A stretch of 64,000 nucleotides of DNA from assembly GCA_902729315.2 (NCBI GenBank), contig LR746275.1, positions 3,171,001-3,235,000 on the forward strand. The letters run 5' to 3'. Shown here piece by piece: positions 23,200-33,380 of this stretch (positions within the stretch are counted from its first letter, which is position 1; the number at the start of each line of letters is the position of its first letter). This DNA is from Spirodela intermedia (taxonomy: Eukaryota > Streptophyta > Magnoliopsida > Alismatales > Araceae). The notes beneath the pieces were generated by a model, which worked only from the letters and a program-made list of their open reading frames with translations, did no database searches and was not told where the DNA came from. A program made the position numbers and the translations under genes.

Positions 23200-23483
23200 G
23201 TCCACTTTGGGTGATGGGATAAAATAAGCAGCCGTCTTTAAATGGCCATAAGATTAGTTCGATCGGTCTCCACTGGCTTTTTGCATGGATTGATTGGTTA
23301 GTGCGAAGCAGAGTCACCCCGACGAGCTTCTCTCTCTCACGTCTCATGGTTAACCTTTCAGCAGATTGCGTCTAGATTCATGGCCTCTTTTCCCCGCCCC
23401 TTGGCGAGTTCCGACACCCGCTAGGCGACAAAATAGGAGGCGGCGACGAGGTTTGGATCGATGGCGGTGACGGCGATCGTCTG

Positions 23484-23485
<2 letters not shown>

Positions 23486-23520
<35 letters not shown>

Positions 23521-23533
23521 TCGTCGTCGTCGT
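23486..23533 (+). repeat. (GGC)n(GTC)n trinucleotide repeat
   Basis: About 12 GCG/GGC units pass into (GTC)4. A small open frame from ATG 23461 runs through it and would encode an Ala then Ser run before a stop. It lies about 160 bp upstream of the TATA box of the aminotransferase gene, so translation is unlikely. Confidence 0.9.
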
Positions 23534-23693
23534 AGCTCGAGACCCCTGATCGATCTGTGGGCAATGTCCAGCGAAGCAAAGAGGGTGACCAGAAGGCGGA
23601 GTTTCGTATCTAGCTCATCGGACGGCTACGTAACCCCAATGAGGGGGTAAAATGGTAAAGTCATTCCTTTGGGCCTAAGGTTTTCGCGGTGGG

Positions 23694-23701
23694 TATATAT
23701 A
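23694..23701 (+). promoter_or_regulatory. TATA box of the AGT2-like gene
   Basis: TATATATA 81 bp upstream of the ATG at 23782. This implies a short leader of about 50 nt. Spacing is typical for plants. Confidence 0.55.
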
Positions 23702-23781
23702 CGAAGGCAACGACCCCATTTTCTTCCTCGGGCAGCGAGAGGGAGAAAAAGGGGAGAGGAGAGGGGCGGGAAGGTCCAAGA

Positions 23782-26700
23782 ATGCAGAGGCTTATTCTTC
23801 TTGGCGGGAGGTTCATCTCCTCCTTCTCGAGCTCGCTCCGTGCGCAGGAATGGAAGTTCCGGGGATTCTCTCAGATGGCGGAAGCCGTCTCGCCGGACAA
23901 TGGCGATCCGAGAATGCCGCCCTTCGAGTATGTCCCCCCGGCCTACGACGGTCCCCCGGCGGAGGAGATACTGAGGAAGCGCTCGGAGTTCCTCAGCCCC
24001 TCCCTGTTCCACTTCTACAAGAAGCCTGTAAAGCTCCCTGGTCCTCTCTCGTATATCGAACGCTCTCGGTTCGAATTGTCAAAATGGAGATCAATCGATG
24101 CGGGAGTTTTTTCCGCATTCATTTCTAGGCGTGCATTCTCTCCTTGATCTGCGTACCTGATGATACTCGGCATCCTGCAGCAAGGCCTGCGATCCGCGGG
24201 CTATGGATGTCCCTTCCTCATGTTATTCGTTCTTTCTATCTTCGTTCCGCTTTCTTATTTATCAGTTCATCTACAGACACATCTAACTGTTCGGCTGGCT
24301 GCTCATTTTTTTTAGCTAACTTCTTCGTGATTCTGTTTGTCCTCTATCTCTCACCCTCCCCCATCATTCTGAGATTAATGGCATCGTACACGTCATGGTA
24401 GCCTGTTTTGTGGCTACCGTGTTCAAGTCCAGATGTTACTCTTTTTACTTTAGTGTCACAGATTTTGTGGAAACCTATTATACCCCTATCTCCCGGTTGT
24501 CCCATTGCCGAACTCTTATTCCAGCTGTAACCCGAAGGCTACTTTTACGTCAATTTTTTCTTCTTTTTTCCCCGATGGGCGTATTAAAAGTTAGATGAGT
24601 AGTTTCCAAATCAGAACTCAGACACGACGAGCAAACTCCTGTGTATCAGTCTTTCGTGTTTTGCTGGTATTTTACCTCGTCTTTTGGATATCGCGCAGTT
24701 AAATATCGTCGACGGGAAGATGCAGTACCTCTTCGACGAGAGTGGGCGCCGATATCTTGATGCCTTCGGTGGGATTGCCACAGTTTGCTGTGGACACTGC
24801 CACCCGGACGTCATCGAAGCCATCATCAATCAAACGAAACGCCTTCAGCACTCCACCGTTGTATATCTAAACCACGCCATCTCCGACTTTGCAGAAGCGT
24901 TAGCTTCAAAGCTTCCTGGCGACCTGAAGGCATGCAGTTTCCTTTCCTTTTGTGTCCATTCCCTGTTCTTACCCTTGCCTTCCTTGTCATTGGAATGTCT
25001 TTTGGTTTTACCATCTTTTTGTTTCTGGTACTGTATCCAGGTCGTCTTCTTCACAAATTCTGGTACGGAGGCAAACGAGCTCGCGTTGATGATTGCTCGG
25101 ATCTACACCGGCTGCCACGATGTCATATCCCTGAGGAATTCATACCATGGGAACGCAGCTGGGACGATGGGCGCAACTGCTCAATCTAACTGGAAGTTCA
25201 ACATTGTACAGGTAAGATCTTAGTGGTAAACGCGAGATTTAACAGTCGTCAAAAAATTCGAAAGTAGATAGCGCAACCCGTCGACGCAACTATGAGGTCT
25301 ACTAGTCATCCTGGTCTTTATTGAATAGCCAAGAAGAGGATACTTCGTTACCCTGGCACCGATTCGTTTTATACTAAACGCTACCTCTTGCTAAGATGCA
25401 TGTTCTTTTATAGTATAATTTTCTTGCTGCTTGATTTGTGTGAATCTCTAAGACCCTAGGCATGAAAAATTAAATTATAATGTCAGATGGGAACTGTAGT
25501 TTTGGACACGGATGTTAAGGAATTGATGTTAAATAGCATCTCCATAGATGGTGTTCAAGGAGACTTTGGCATGATGTCACTATAATCCCTACAAAAGGTC
25601 ACAGATATGTCTTCCCTGGCCCTCGATTTATACCGAGGATCAAGAAAAGAGGAGAGAAAGAGTCCTGCCGTCTTTGGAAAGTTTTTTTTTGCGGCGTTAC
25701 GCAGCATAACTCTTCTAGTGTTCTTGGAGAGGCACAGAAACTCACCTTCATCTTTGTTCCGTGTCGTCAGAGCGGCGTGCACCATGCCCTCAACCCAGAC
25801 CAATATAGAGGTGTTTTTGGAGCTGATGGAGAAAAGTACGCTAATGACGTCCAAGAGATTATCGAGTACGGCACTTCTGGGCATGTGGCGGCCTTCATCT
25901 CTGAAGCCATCCAGGTTCGTGTTTCCAGTGGGCTCCAAGCCTTCTCTGGTTCGGACTGATCTTGCCCTTGTGCGCAGGGAGTGGGAGGGATTCAAGAGCT
26001 AGCCCCAGGTTACCTCCCTGCGGTATACAAAAGCGTCAAGCAAGCCGGGGGCCTTTGCATAGCAGACGAGGTCCAGTGCGGGTTCGCCCGCATAGGAAAC
26101 CATTTCTGGGGCTTCGAAGCTCATGGCGTCGTTCCCGACATCGTCACCATGGCTAAGGTAAGCTCCACCTCCGGCATTCCAGCTTCCCCTTTTGGATGCC
26201 GTGGTCACAGCGATAGCGGAAAACGTCTTCTTCCTCACCCATCTCGTCCCTGAGTACCTCCCTGCACGGGTACGGCTCGTCTCCCCTTCACAGGGGATCG
26301 GGAACGGGATCCCCGTCGGCGCGGTGGTCACGACCCCGGAGATCGCGCAGGTCTTGGCTCGACGCAGCTACTTCAACACGTTCGGTGGGAACCCCGTCTG
26401 CACCGCCGGTGGGCTCGCCGTCCTGCGGGTGCTCGAGAAGGAGAAGCTCCAAGAGAACGCCTTCCTCGTGGGGTCCTTCCTCAAGGACCGCCTGAGACAC
26501 CTTCAGGAGAAGCACGACAGTAAGCGCCCGCTTCCCTTTTCGTCACCATCTTCCTCTTCAGGATTCTAGAGTTTCGGTGTTCCATCTCTCTCTCTCTCTC
26601 TCTCTCTGCCTACCCTCCCTCTCTCTCTTTCTTCAGTTATCGGCGATGTCCGGGGAATGGGCTTGATGCTGGGCGTAGAGCTGGTCACCGATCGCGAAGC

Positions 26701-27055
26701 CAAGACTCCGGCCAAAGCGGAGACACTCCAGGTGATGGACCAGATGAAAGGTCGGTATCCCTCAAACCCTCCATTCAGACGGCAGTCCACCGAACACCTC
26801 CCAAGCCCCGTCATGACCTTCTCTCCCTTCTCTGTAGAGATGGGCGTCCTCGTGGGGAAGGGCGGCTTCCACGGGAACGTCTTCAGGATCACCCCTCCCC
26901 TCTGCATAACCAAGGAGGACGCGGGTTAGTTCTCTTCAATTCCTCCCCTCCCCCCCCCCGGTTATTCCACCCATTCTCAGACCTCTTAGGGCTTCCTACC
27001 CTTCGCTGCAGAGCTCCTCGTGCACGCCATGGACCTCGCACTCACCAAGCTCTGA
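23782..27055 (+). CDS. AGT2: Alanine:glyoxylate aminotransferase 2 homologue, mitochondrial, 9 exons
   Basis: Exons 23782-24027, 24699-24929, 25041-25211, 25771-25914, 25978-26157, 26294-26519, 26637-26750, 26838-26924 and 27012-27055 join in phase into 480 residues. It is a class-III PLP aminotransferase that moves amino groups from alanine or similar donors to glyoxylate. Visible parts are an Arg/Ser-rich mitochondrial-type presequence (1 to about 32), phosphate-binding SGTEAN (166-171), Asp294 in IADEVQCGF and the Schiff-base Lys324 in TMAKGIGNG, followed by [10 protein letters not shown]. Intron 2 appears to use a GC donor (AAG|GCATGC); all others are GT-AG. The exon 2-3 protein junction ([13 protein letters not shown]) matches the family. 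Length and ends match plant AGT2/AGT3/PYD4 proteins; which paralogue is not resolved. It looks functional. Confidence 0.95.
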
Positions 27056-29473
27056 AGCCCCCGTCGGGTTTGCACGTGTGCGTTGATGTTGTCACATCAG
27101 TTTCCATTATTTAGATATCACTCCCTGCCCTCCCCTATCTGAATTATCTAGTCTATTCGTCATCGGTGGGTTGAGTGATCCCAAAAACCCGGCCCAGTTT
27201 CTCACATTTGGGCCTTGAAATGAACCCAAAAGTTGACTATTTTAAGGTCCAAATAAATGGGAGCCCCCCGGACATAGAGTCATAATATTGACTGATAATC
27301 ATGTGACGCCGTCGGATGTACTCTGTCACATGATTGCTTGCCATAATGTTTCAAGTGTGTAGGGCATACTCCCATCTTAGTCAGTCCAAACCTTCACGTT
27401 AGGAGTTCAAACTCAAAACACAATTATTTTTACTTTATTACTCAATCTGGAATTATACTAGGCTCACATCCCTAGTGATATGTGACTTGGTATGAAAGTT
27501 AATGTCATACAATGTCGTGCCTATTTTGCCGCCACACCTTGTCTAGTTAATCGTCAGTTCTAACGTTTCATGTGAGAAATCTCCCCTCGTTGTGTTAGCC
27601 GTGTGGTATTCTCACATCGTCATGATAGCTCTCTGATATTCTTTATGTTAGATACAGTAGTTGATAATATCTTGAAATTGCCAATGGTCAATATCATGCT
27701 CTCACATCATGTCTTACTCTAATTGGCCACACCACTTGACGAGCAATAAGACATGCTGATGTGTGTGGAATCACCCACCGCTGTCAATATCTTTATTATT
27801 TAAAATGACATCTACCTTATCTCTATATGAATGTGTATGGAATATATGGATCCTTTATACTTTTCAGGTAATTGTAACCTTAGTCAATAGCCCAATTAAC
27901 CCATCTTTGAGCCTCTTGATCTACATTTTACTATTTTAGTCACAACATCACTAGATTGGAAATAATATACTCCACCTCGCCTCGATTCAATAGTGGTGGT
28001 CGACATTCTTCCCCATTCAACACATTGTACGTGAAAGCTTGCTTCTATGTCGTGAGCTCTTAGAGTAAATGATATGTCGACTATTGGAGCTCCTACCTAG
28101 TAAATACGTCTTTACAGAACATAGAGTAGGACGTGGAGGCTTGCATCCGCCCTTGCTTAGTCTGTCTGCAAGGTAAGACCAAGCGAATGAAAGCAATGAG
28201 GACACTAGAGCCGCTACCAATACTTGAACATTCAAGACAGTAAGTTGTCATTGAACTTCATCATGAGACTATCGAAGGTAAATGACCACAATGTGATCTT
28301 GATCATGGTAGACGAATCTTCCAAACATGCAATATTTATGCTGACATGGACCAATTGAGGAGCAAAAGATGCGGTGTGACTCCTCATACCAAATGTGGTG
28401 CAATTTTGGGGCATCAAATATCTTATTCAACAAGAATCTATACTTTATTGGTAACTTTTGGTCGGCACTCTTCAAGCAGATAATTGGCTTATTGACTGAA
28501 GATATCATGTCAGCTTTAGTATATCGGTTACTCCATCTATCACTACTTAAATCATACTAGTTAAATATTCAGGATTCAGAACCCAACTGTCCACATCAAA
28601 CTCATGTAAAAACCAAGTAAATACAGCGACATGGCCACGAGATGTCAACGAGATACAGTGACCAGGTAAAAACCGTTTTAGTTCATAAGTATATCAACGA
28701 GATGGGCGATTCCAAACATCACCACGTCTTCATCTTCATCATGTGACATGGCCATTCCAAGGAAGAGACGATATGAGAACGTAGCATTGCCCTTTGGCAG
28801 TTTGAAGACCTTATTAGCTACTTTCTCGAGGGATACCCTCCAACGAGGAAGTTGTAACTTGAAGCAGAAGTAGAATATCACAAGGTTGATACAACAAGAC
28901 AAGAATACCATGGGGCTAGCTCAGTCAAGCAACAATATCATGGGACTAGCTCCGTTAGACAAAAATATCAAGAGGCTGACGTGACCGGGCTGAATTCGTT
29001 AAGTAAATCCTCTTGGTTGACGGTTTGGATGGGATGGTGAAGCAGGTGAATTCAACATCATGGGAATAAGTAACATGGTGGGAGCACGAGGCGCAATCAA
29101 TGTCGTGGCACGACGGGTGACATAAAGAATGCGCAATAAATAAGGTGGACATGCACGGCATGTTATGTCTGACATTATCAACTGAATTAACATTAATTTC
29201 ATATCACTTAATCTAATGATCAGGAGCCTAATTCCCTCTGTAATGTGATGGTGCATAGTGTAATGTCACCTTGAGTAATACTATACTTGTCCATATGACA
29301 AAAATGATGAATGTCGGGTCGCCATGTTAGCCTTATAATATTCTCACCTTGCCGTGCCAGCACTGTCAATACCCATGAATCATACTCAGTGGCCTCAAAT
29401 GATGCCTTGCCCACACGCTCAAAAAATGATGCTCTACCCCTCTACCGACGACCCACGGATAACGTAGCCGTCC

Positions 29474-29533
<60 letters not shown>

Positions 29534-29904
29534 TTATGACGCGAGGGCGAGTATAGCTTCATGATTGCGGAGTAATGACATTCACGTGGACCTACGTTTG
29601 TGGGTTAAACAGTGTCCCTCACTCCCACGTCCCATGTTGAAAGTATTTCAACGTGCAATTAGCCGCCACTTGGTTGGAGGAGCCTAAAGAAGACAGAGGG
29701 CAGTTGAGGAGGTCCGTGAGGATGTGATCGTGCGAGCGGACAAGATTTTGACCTCACAGTTGTTGGTGAAGGTGTCTCCATCGTCACTCAGATTCTCATC
29801 CGACGGGTATACATATCCGCTCCCCTCCCTCTACTTCCTTCACTTCCTCCTCTCTCTCTCTCTCTCTCTCTCCCCTCCTTTCTCTCTCTCGGACCCTGTG
29901 GGGA
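27056..29904. other. Intergenic region and NPF promoter
   Basis: No supported gene in 2.8 kb. Short repeated phrases occur, for example atatcatgg(g)gctagctc-like repeats near 28900-28960 and gttagcc...tattctcac near 27595 and 29325. These suggest decayed repeat DNA that I cannot classify. A (CT)n run lies at about 29476-29531. The last 300 bp should contain the promoter and CT-rich leader of the transporter gene. Confidence 0.5.
29476..29531 (+). repeat. (CT)n microsatellite
   Basis: About 27 CT units, roughly 375 bp upstream of the NPF start codon. A shorter CT run at about 29848-29872 lies in the likely leader. Confidence 0.95.
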
Positions 29905-32107
29905 ATGGAAGTCAAAGAAGCGCCAACGATGTCCCATATGGACCTGGAGGATGGAATGAGCACCAAATCCAGCGGTAAACGAGGCGGCTGGATTACTGTC
30001 CCCTTCATCATTGGTAAGTTCCTCTGTGTGTGCGTGTGATCATGATCTTTCTCTAACTCTATCTCTGTCGATCCATGGCTTCCATGAATGGGTTTTGTTT
30101 CAGGGAGTGCGGGGGCGCTGGGACTCGCGACTAGTGGGGCGTCGGCGAACCTCCTCGTGTACCTCGTGGAGGAATTCAACGTGAAGAGTATCGACGCGGC
30201 ACAGATAACGAACATAGTCAACGGCTGCGTCAGTCTGGCCCCAATCCTTGGAGCCGTCATCTCCGATTCCTTCTTTGGCTGTTTCCCCGTCATCGCCGTC
30301 TCCACCGCCATCTCCCTGCTGGTAACCCATGTTCTTCCTGCCTGCTTCTAATGGACGCCTCTTTCAAAGTTGTCACTTTTCTTCTCACGAATTGAAGAGG
30401 TTGTTTGGCTTCAGAAACTCCTAATCCATCCTCTCCGCTTTCAGAGCATGGTTCTCTTCACATTGACCTCCACCATAAGCTCACTGCGGCCGGCGCCGTG
30501 CGCCACCGGGTCCGACGCCTGCCCGACTGCCACCCCCGACCAGCTCGCCGTGCTCTACGCGGCGGTTGCCCTGGTGTGCGTGGCCTCCGGCGGCACGAGG
30601 TTCACCACCGCCACCATGGGGGCCGACCAGTTCGACAGCGCCACTGATCAGAACGTCTTCTTCAACTGGTACTTCATAGCGCAGTATGTGTCTTCCGTGC
30701 TGGGAGCCACCGTGATCGTCTACGTGCAGGACAGCGTGAGCTGGGGCTGGGGCTTCGGCATCTCCGCCGCCGCCAGCGCCGCCGCCACGGCCGTCTTGCT
30801 CCTCGGCCTACGCCATTACCGGCGGCCCAAGCCGACGGGGAGCCCCTTCACTGGCTTGGCCCGCGTGGCGGTCGCAGCCGTGAGGAAGTGGAGGCTGCCG
30901 ACCTCGCCGGAGGCCGTGGGACTCTTCTTCGGACCGGACAAGTCGACTCTCCAATCTAATCAGCCTCCATCGCTGAGCTTGAGGTGCTTAACCATGCTAG
31001 AGCAGCACTTCCAAATGTTCCCGGAATAATACATTCGTTCCACTTAGGAAACTTATCCCGGGAAATGATCTGTGATCGGCGGTGCTCCAAACAGCCTTAA
31101 CGACGTTTTAATATTCTCAGCCTGACATAAAATTAAGATTGTTTTGTCAAAAGCTTTGACTTTTTGGGTCGAAAAGAGATGAAAGTGCACTCTTTTTTTT
31201 TGTGGGCTGACTTTACGACAGGTGGCTGAACAAGGCGGCGGTAGTGACGAGAGGGGACAACAACGAGGACGGCTCTCTGGCGAAGCCATGGCGGCTGTGC
31301 ACGGTGCAGGAGGTGGAGGACCTGAAGGCCATCGTGAGGATTCTCCCTCTCTGGTTAACCGGCATCTTCCTCAGCATCTCCATCGGTATCCAGGGAAGCC
31401 TCACCGTCCTCCAGGCGTTGACTGTCGACCGCCGCCTCGGCCCCCACTTCTCCGTCCCCGCCGGCTCCCTCATCGTCTCCTCCTTCGCCGCCTCCGCGGT
31501 CACCCTCTTCCTCCTGGACCGCTTCATCTTCCCCACATGGCGCATGTTGACCGGCCGCGAGGAAACGCTGCTCCGCCGCGTGGGGATTGGCCACGCCATC
31601 AACATCGCCGCCATGGCTGCGTCGGCGTTGGTGGAGAGGATGCGGATGAGCGCCGTGAGGAGCCACCGCCTCGCCGACGACCTTGCCGGCGCCACCGTGC
31701 CGATGTCGGTCCTCTGGCTGCTGCTGCCGCTGGTGCTCGTCGGGGTGGCGGAGGCCCTCCATTTCCCCGGGCAGGTGGCGTTCTACTACCAAGAGTTTCC
31801 TCCAGCTCTGCGGGGCACCGCCACGGGGATGATGGCCGTGATCATCGCCCTGGGGTTCTACCTCAGCACTGCCGTGATTGACCTGGTGCGGCGGGCGACG
31901 GACTGGCTTCCTGATAATGTCAATGCGTCCAGGCTCGACAGGGTGTACTGGACGCTGGCGGCCGGCGGAGCGGTCAACCTCGGGATGTTCTTGATCTTGG
32001 CGCAGGCCTACAGGTGCCGGAGCGGCTCACCGGAGACGCTGGCGGCGGAGAAGCAGGTGGCGCTCGCTCCTCCTCCCCCGACGTCGGAGGGACACAAGAG
32101 ACTGTAA
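29905..32107 (+). CDS. NPF2: NRT1/PTR family transporter, NPF2 (NAXT-like) clade, 4 exons
   Basis: Exons 29905-30013, 30104-30321, 30445-30983 and 31222-32107 join in phase into 583 residues. This is a major-facilitator membrane protein, probably for nitrate or related small anions at the plasma membrane. Family marks are GGWITVPFIIG at the first helix, EEFNVKSIDAAQITNIVNGC, ISDSFFG, FFNWYFIAQY and KPWRLCTVQEVEDLK before the second helix bundle, then RGTATGMMAVIIALGFYLST. The proton-coupling ExxER motif normally found after the first GGW block is absent (the site reads GSAGALGLATSGA). As I recall, NAXT-type NPF2 proteins also lack it. Exons 3 and 4 are very GC-rich. Start 29905 follows a CT-rich leader. 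Substrate cannot be read from sequence. Confidence 0.93.
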
Positions 32108-32252
32108 CGTCAACTCCGCCTCCTTCTCGACTGAATGAAGCTCAGAGAGAGAGGAAGAGAAGCGCCTTTGAACGGCTCTTTCTCCCTTACCTTCTATCAA
32201 TAAATTGTCGGTTTGGGCTCTGTGCATGAGATCTTGACGAAATGAAACTACA

Positions 32253-32297
<45 letters not shown>

Positions 32298-33280
32298 CCT
32301 GTGGACGTCTCCTGTTTCCTCAATACGAATCCCCCCTACCGACTGTCTGTCAATAGAATGTAGGTGTACGCTTTGCATGAGATGCCGTTGAAGTGAAACT
32401 ACAGATGAGAGAGACAGAGACAGACATATTGGGTAGTTAACCGTTCTAGCAATTTTTGGGGGTAGGGAGCCCACACTGTGAAGTCAACGGCAAGCTGCCT
32501 ATTCATGCCCACGCAGGAGCACCAACTATGACGCTTCATGTCCCAACTCGGGTAGCTGGGCCCGCTCATCTGCACCAAACACGATTTTTCTAGAATTAGG
32601 TCGAGCACGATTCCTGATCTGAGGGGCCATTCGTCCCACGCGGATACACCTTCCACCCACTCCCCCTGTGACAGGTGCACCGATTTCAGCAATAAAAATA
32701 TTGTGATATTTTATGATTATATAGTCTTCAAGACATTACAGCAGGAAGCGATGGCGTTGTAAGGGATCTTCCAACTGAAAAACCCCTCCTAGTATTTATC
32801 CTAAAATAGTACAATCAGAGACATTCGAGATTGGAATTATTTCCTGTCTAGGGTTCTAAAACCCACCCGATTAGGCAAGTAAAAGGATGCCCACCCTCTT
32901 CCTGATACCCACAAACCATCGCGCTGAAATCAGAGATCTTGGTGGATAATTCTTCCTCGATTAAGCTGAAATCTGTAACGAAGTTGTTTTGTGGGAGATA
33001 GAAACAATGACTGCAGGGACGACTTCCCCCAGGTAATCAGGGTTTCGTCGAATGAAAAGGGAGAAAATGAGGAAGAAGACAGAGGACATGAACCCTAAAT
33101 CAGGATTTCGACGCACCCCAGCCTCTTGCTGACTTGATCCTTCGATAACCTCTCCTCGCTGCACCTCCCTTTCTCTTATCAGGCCGACCCTAATGGGCAT
33201 ATGCTTTTGGGCTTCGGCGTTTGTATGTCAAGCCCAGGGTCCTTGCAAAATCTTCCATTGGTATGGGGGTCGTGAAGAAG
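32108..33280. other. Region between NPF and minus-strand PPR gene
   Basis: No gene seen. A related segment occurs twice (tgaaactacagatgagagag at 32243 and 32393, each after a catgaga(t) phrase), with a (GA)n run at about 32254-32294. Both genes point into this stretch, so it holds two 3' ends. The stretch 32690-33200 is AT-rich and shows nothing recognisable. Confidence 0.5.
32199..32204 (+). terminator. Polyadenylation signal of the NPF gene
   Basis: AATAAA 92 bp after the stop codon. Confidence 0.45.
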
Positions 33281-33380
33281 TCAAACCTCAATGGAGCTGC
33301 ATCCGAGCTGCTTCTTAGGTCCCTGGCTCAACGCCTTCCCCATCAGCTCTGCCCGCCACTGCCCAATCTCCTCCCTCGGC
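33281..33380 (-). pseudogene. Out-of-frame remainder of the PPR E motif
   Basis: One base out of frame with the PPR coding sequence, the minus strand reads EIGQWRAELMGKALSQGPKK and then QLGCSSIEV before a stop at 33281-33283. This is the usual end of an E motif (W-x-x-x-x-x-LM...K-x-x-G-x-S-x-I-E-V). The switch must lie in the purine run at about 33365-33380 (GGGAGGAGA on the minus strand). A single extra base there explains the truncation. Confidence 0.75.

Larger units (their letters stand above)
20621..23690. other. AT-rich intergenic region
   Basis: No supported gene in 3 kb. A short direct repeat (taggcctcatgggctctat, twice) lies at about 20729-20778. Related segments containing accacaagtacttagtg and tccacaagtacttagtg occur near 22568 and 22640. 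A (GA)n run occupies about 23150-23195 and a GGC/GTC repeat about 23486-23533. An open frame near 21528-21743 has no recognisable similarity. Confidence 0.5.

Noticed and set aside
31222-31881. 219-codon frame overlapping NPF exon 4
   Set aside because: Arg/Pro/His-rich product in a shifted frame; the NPF frame carries all family motifs.
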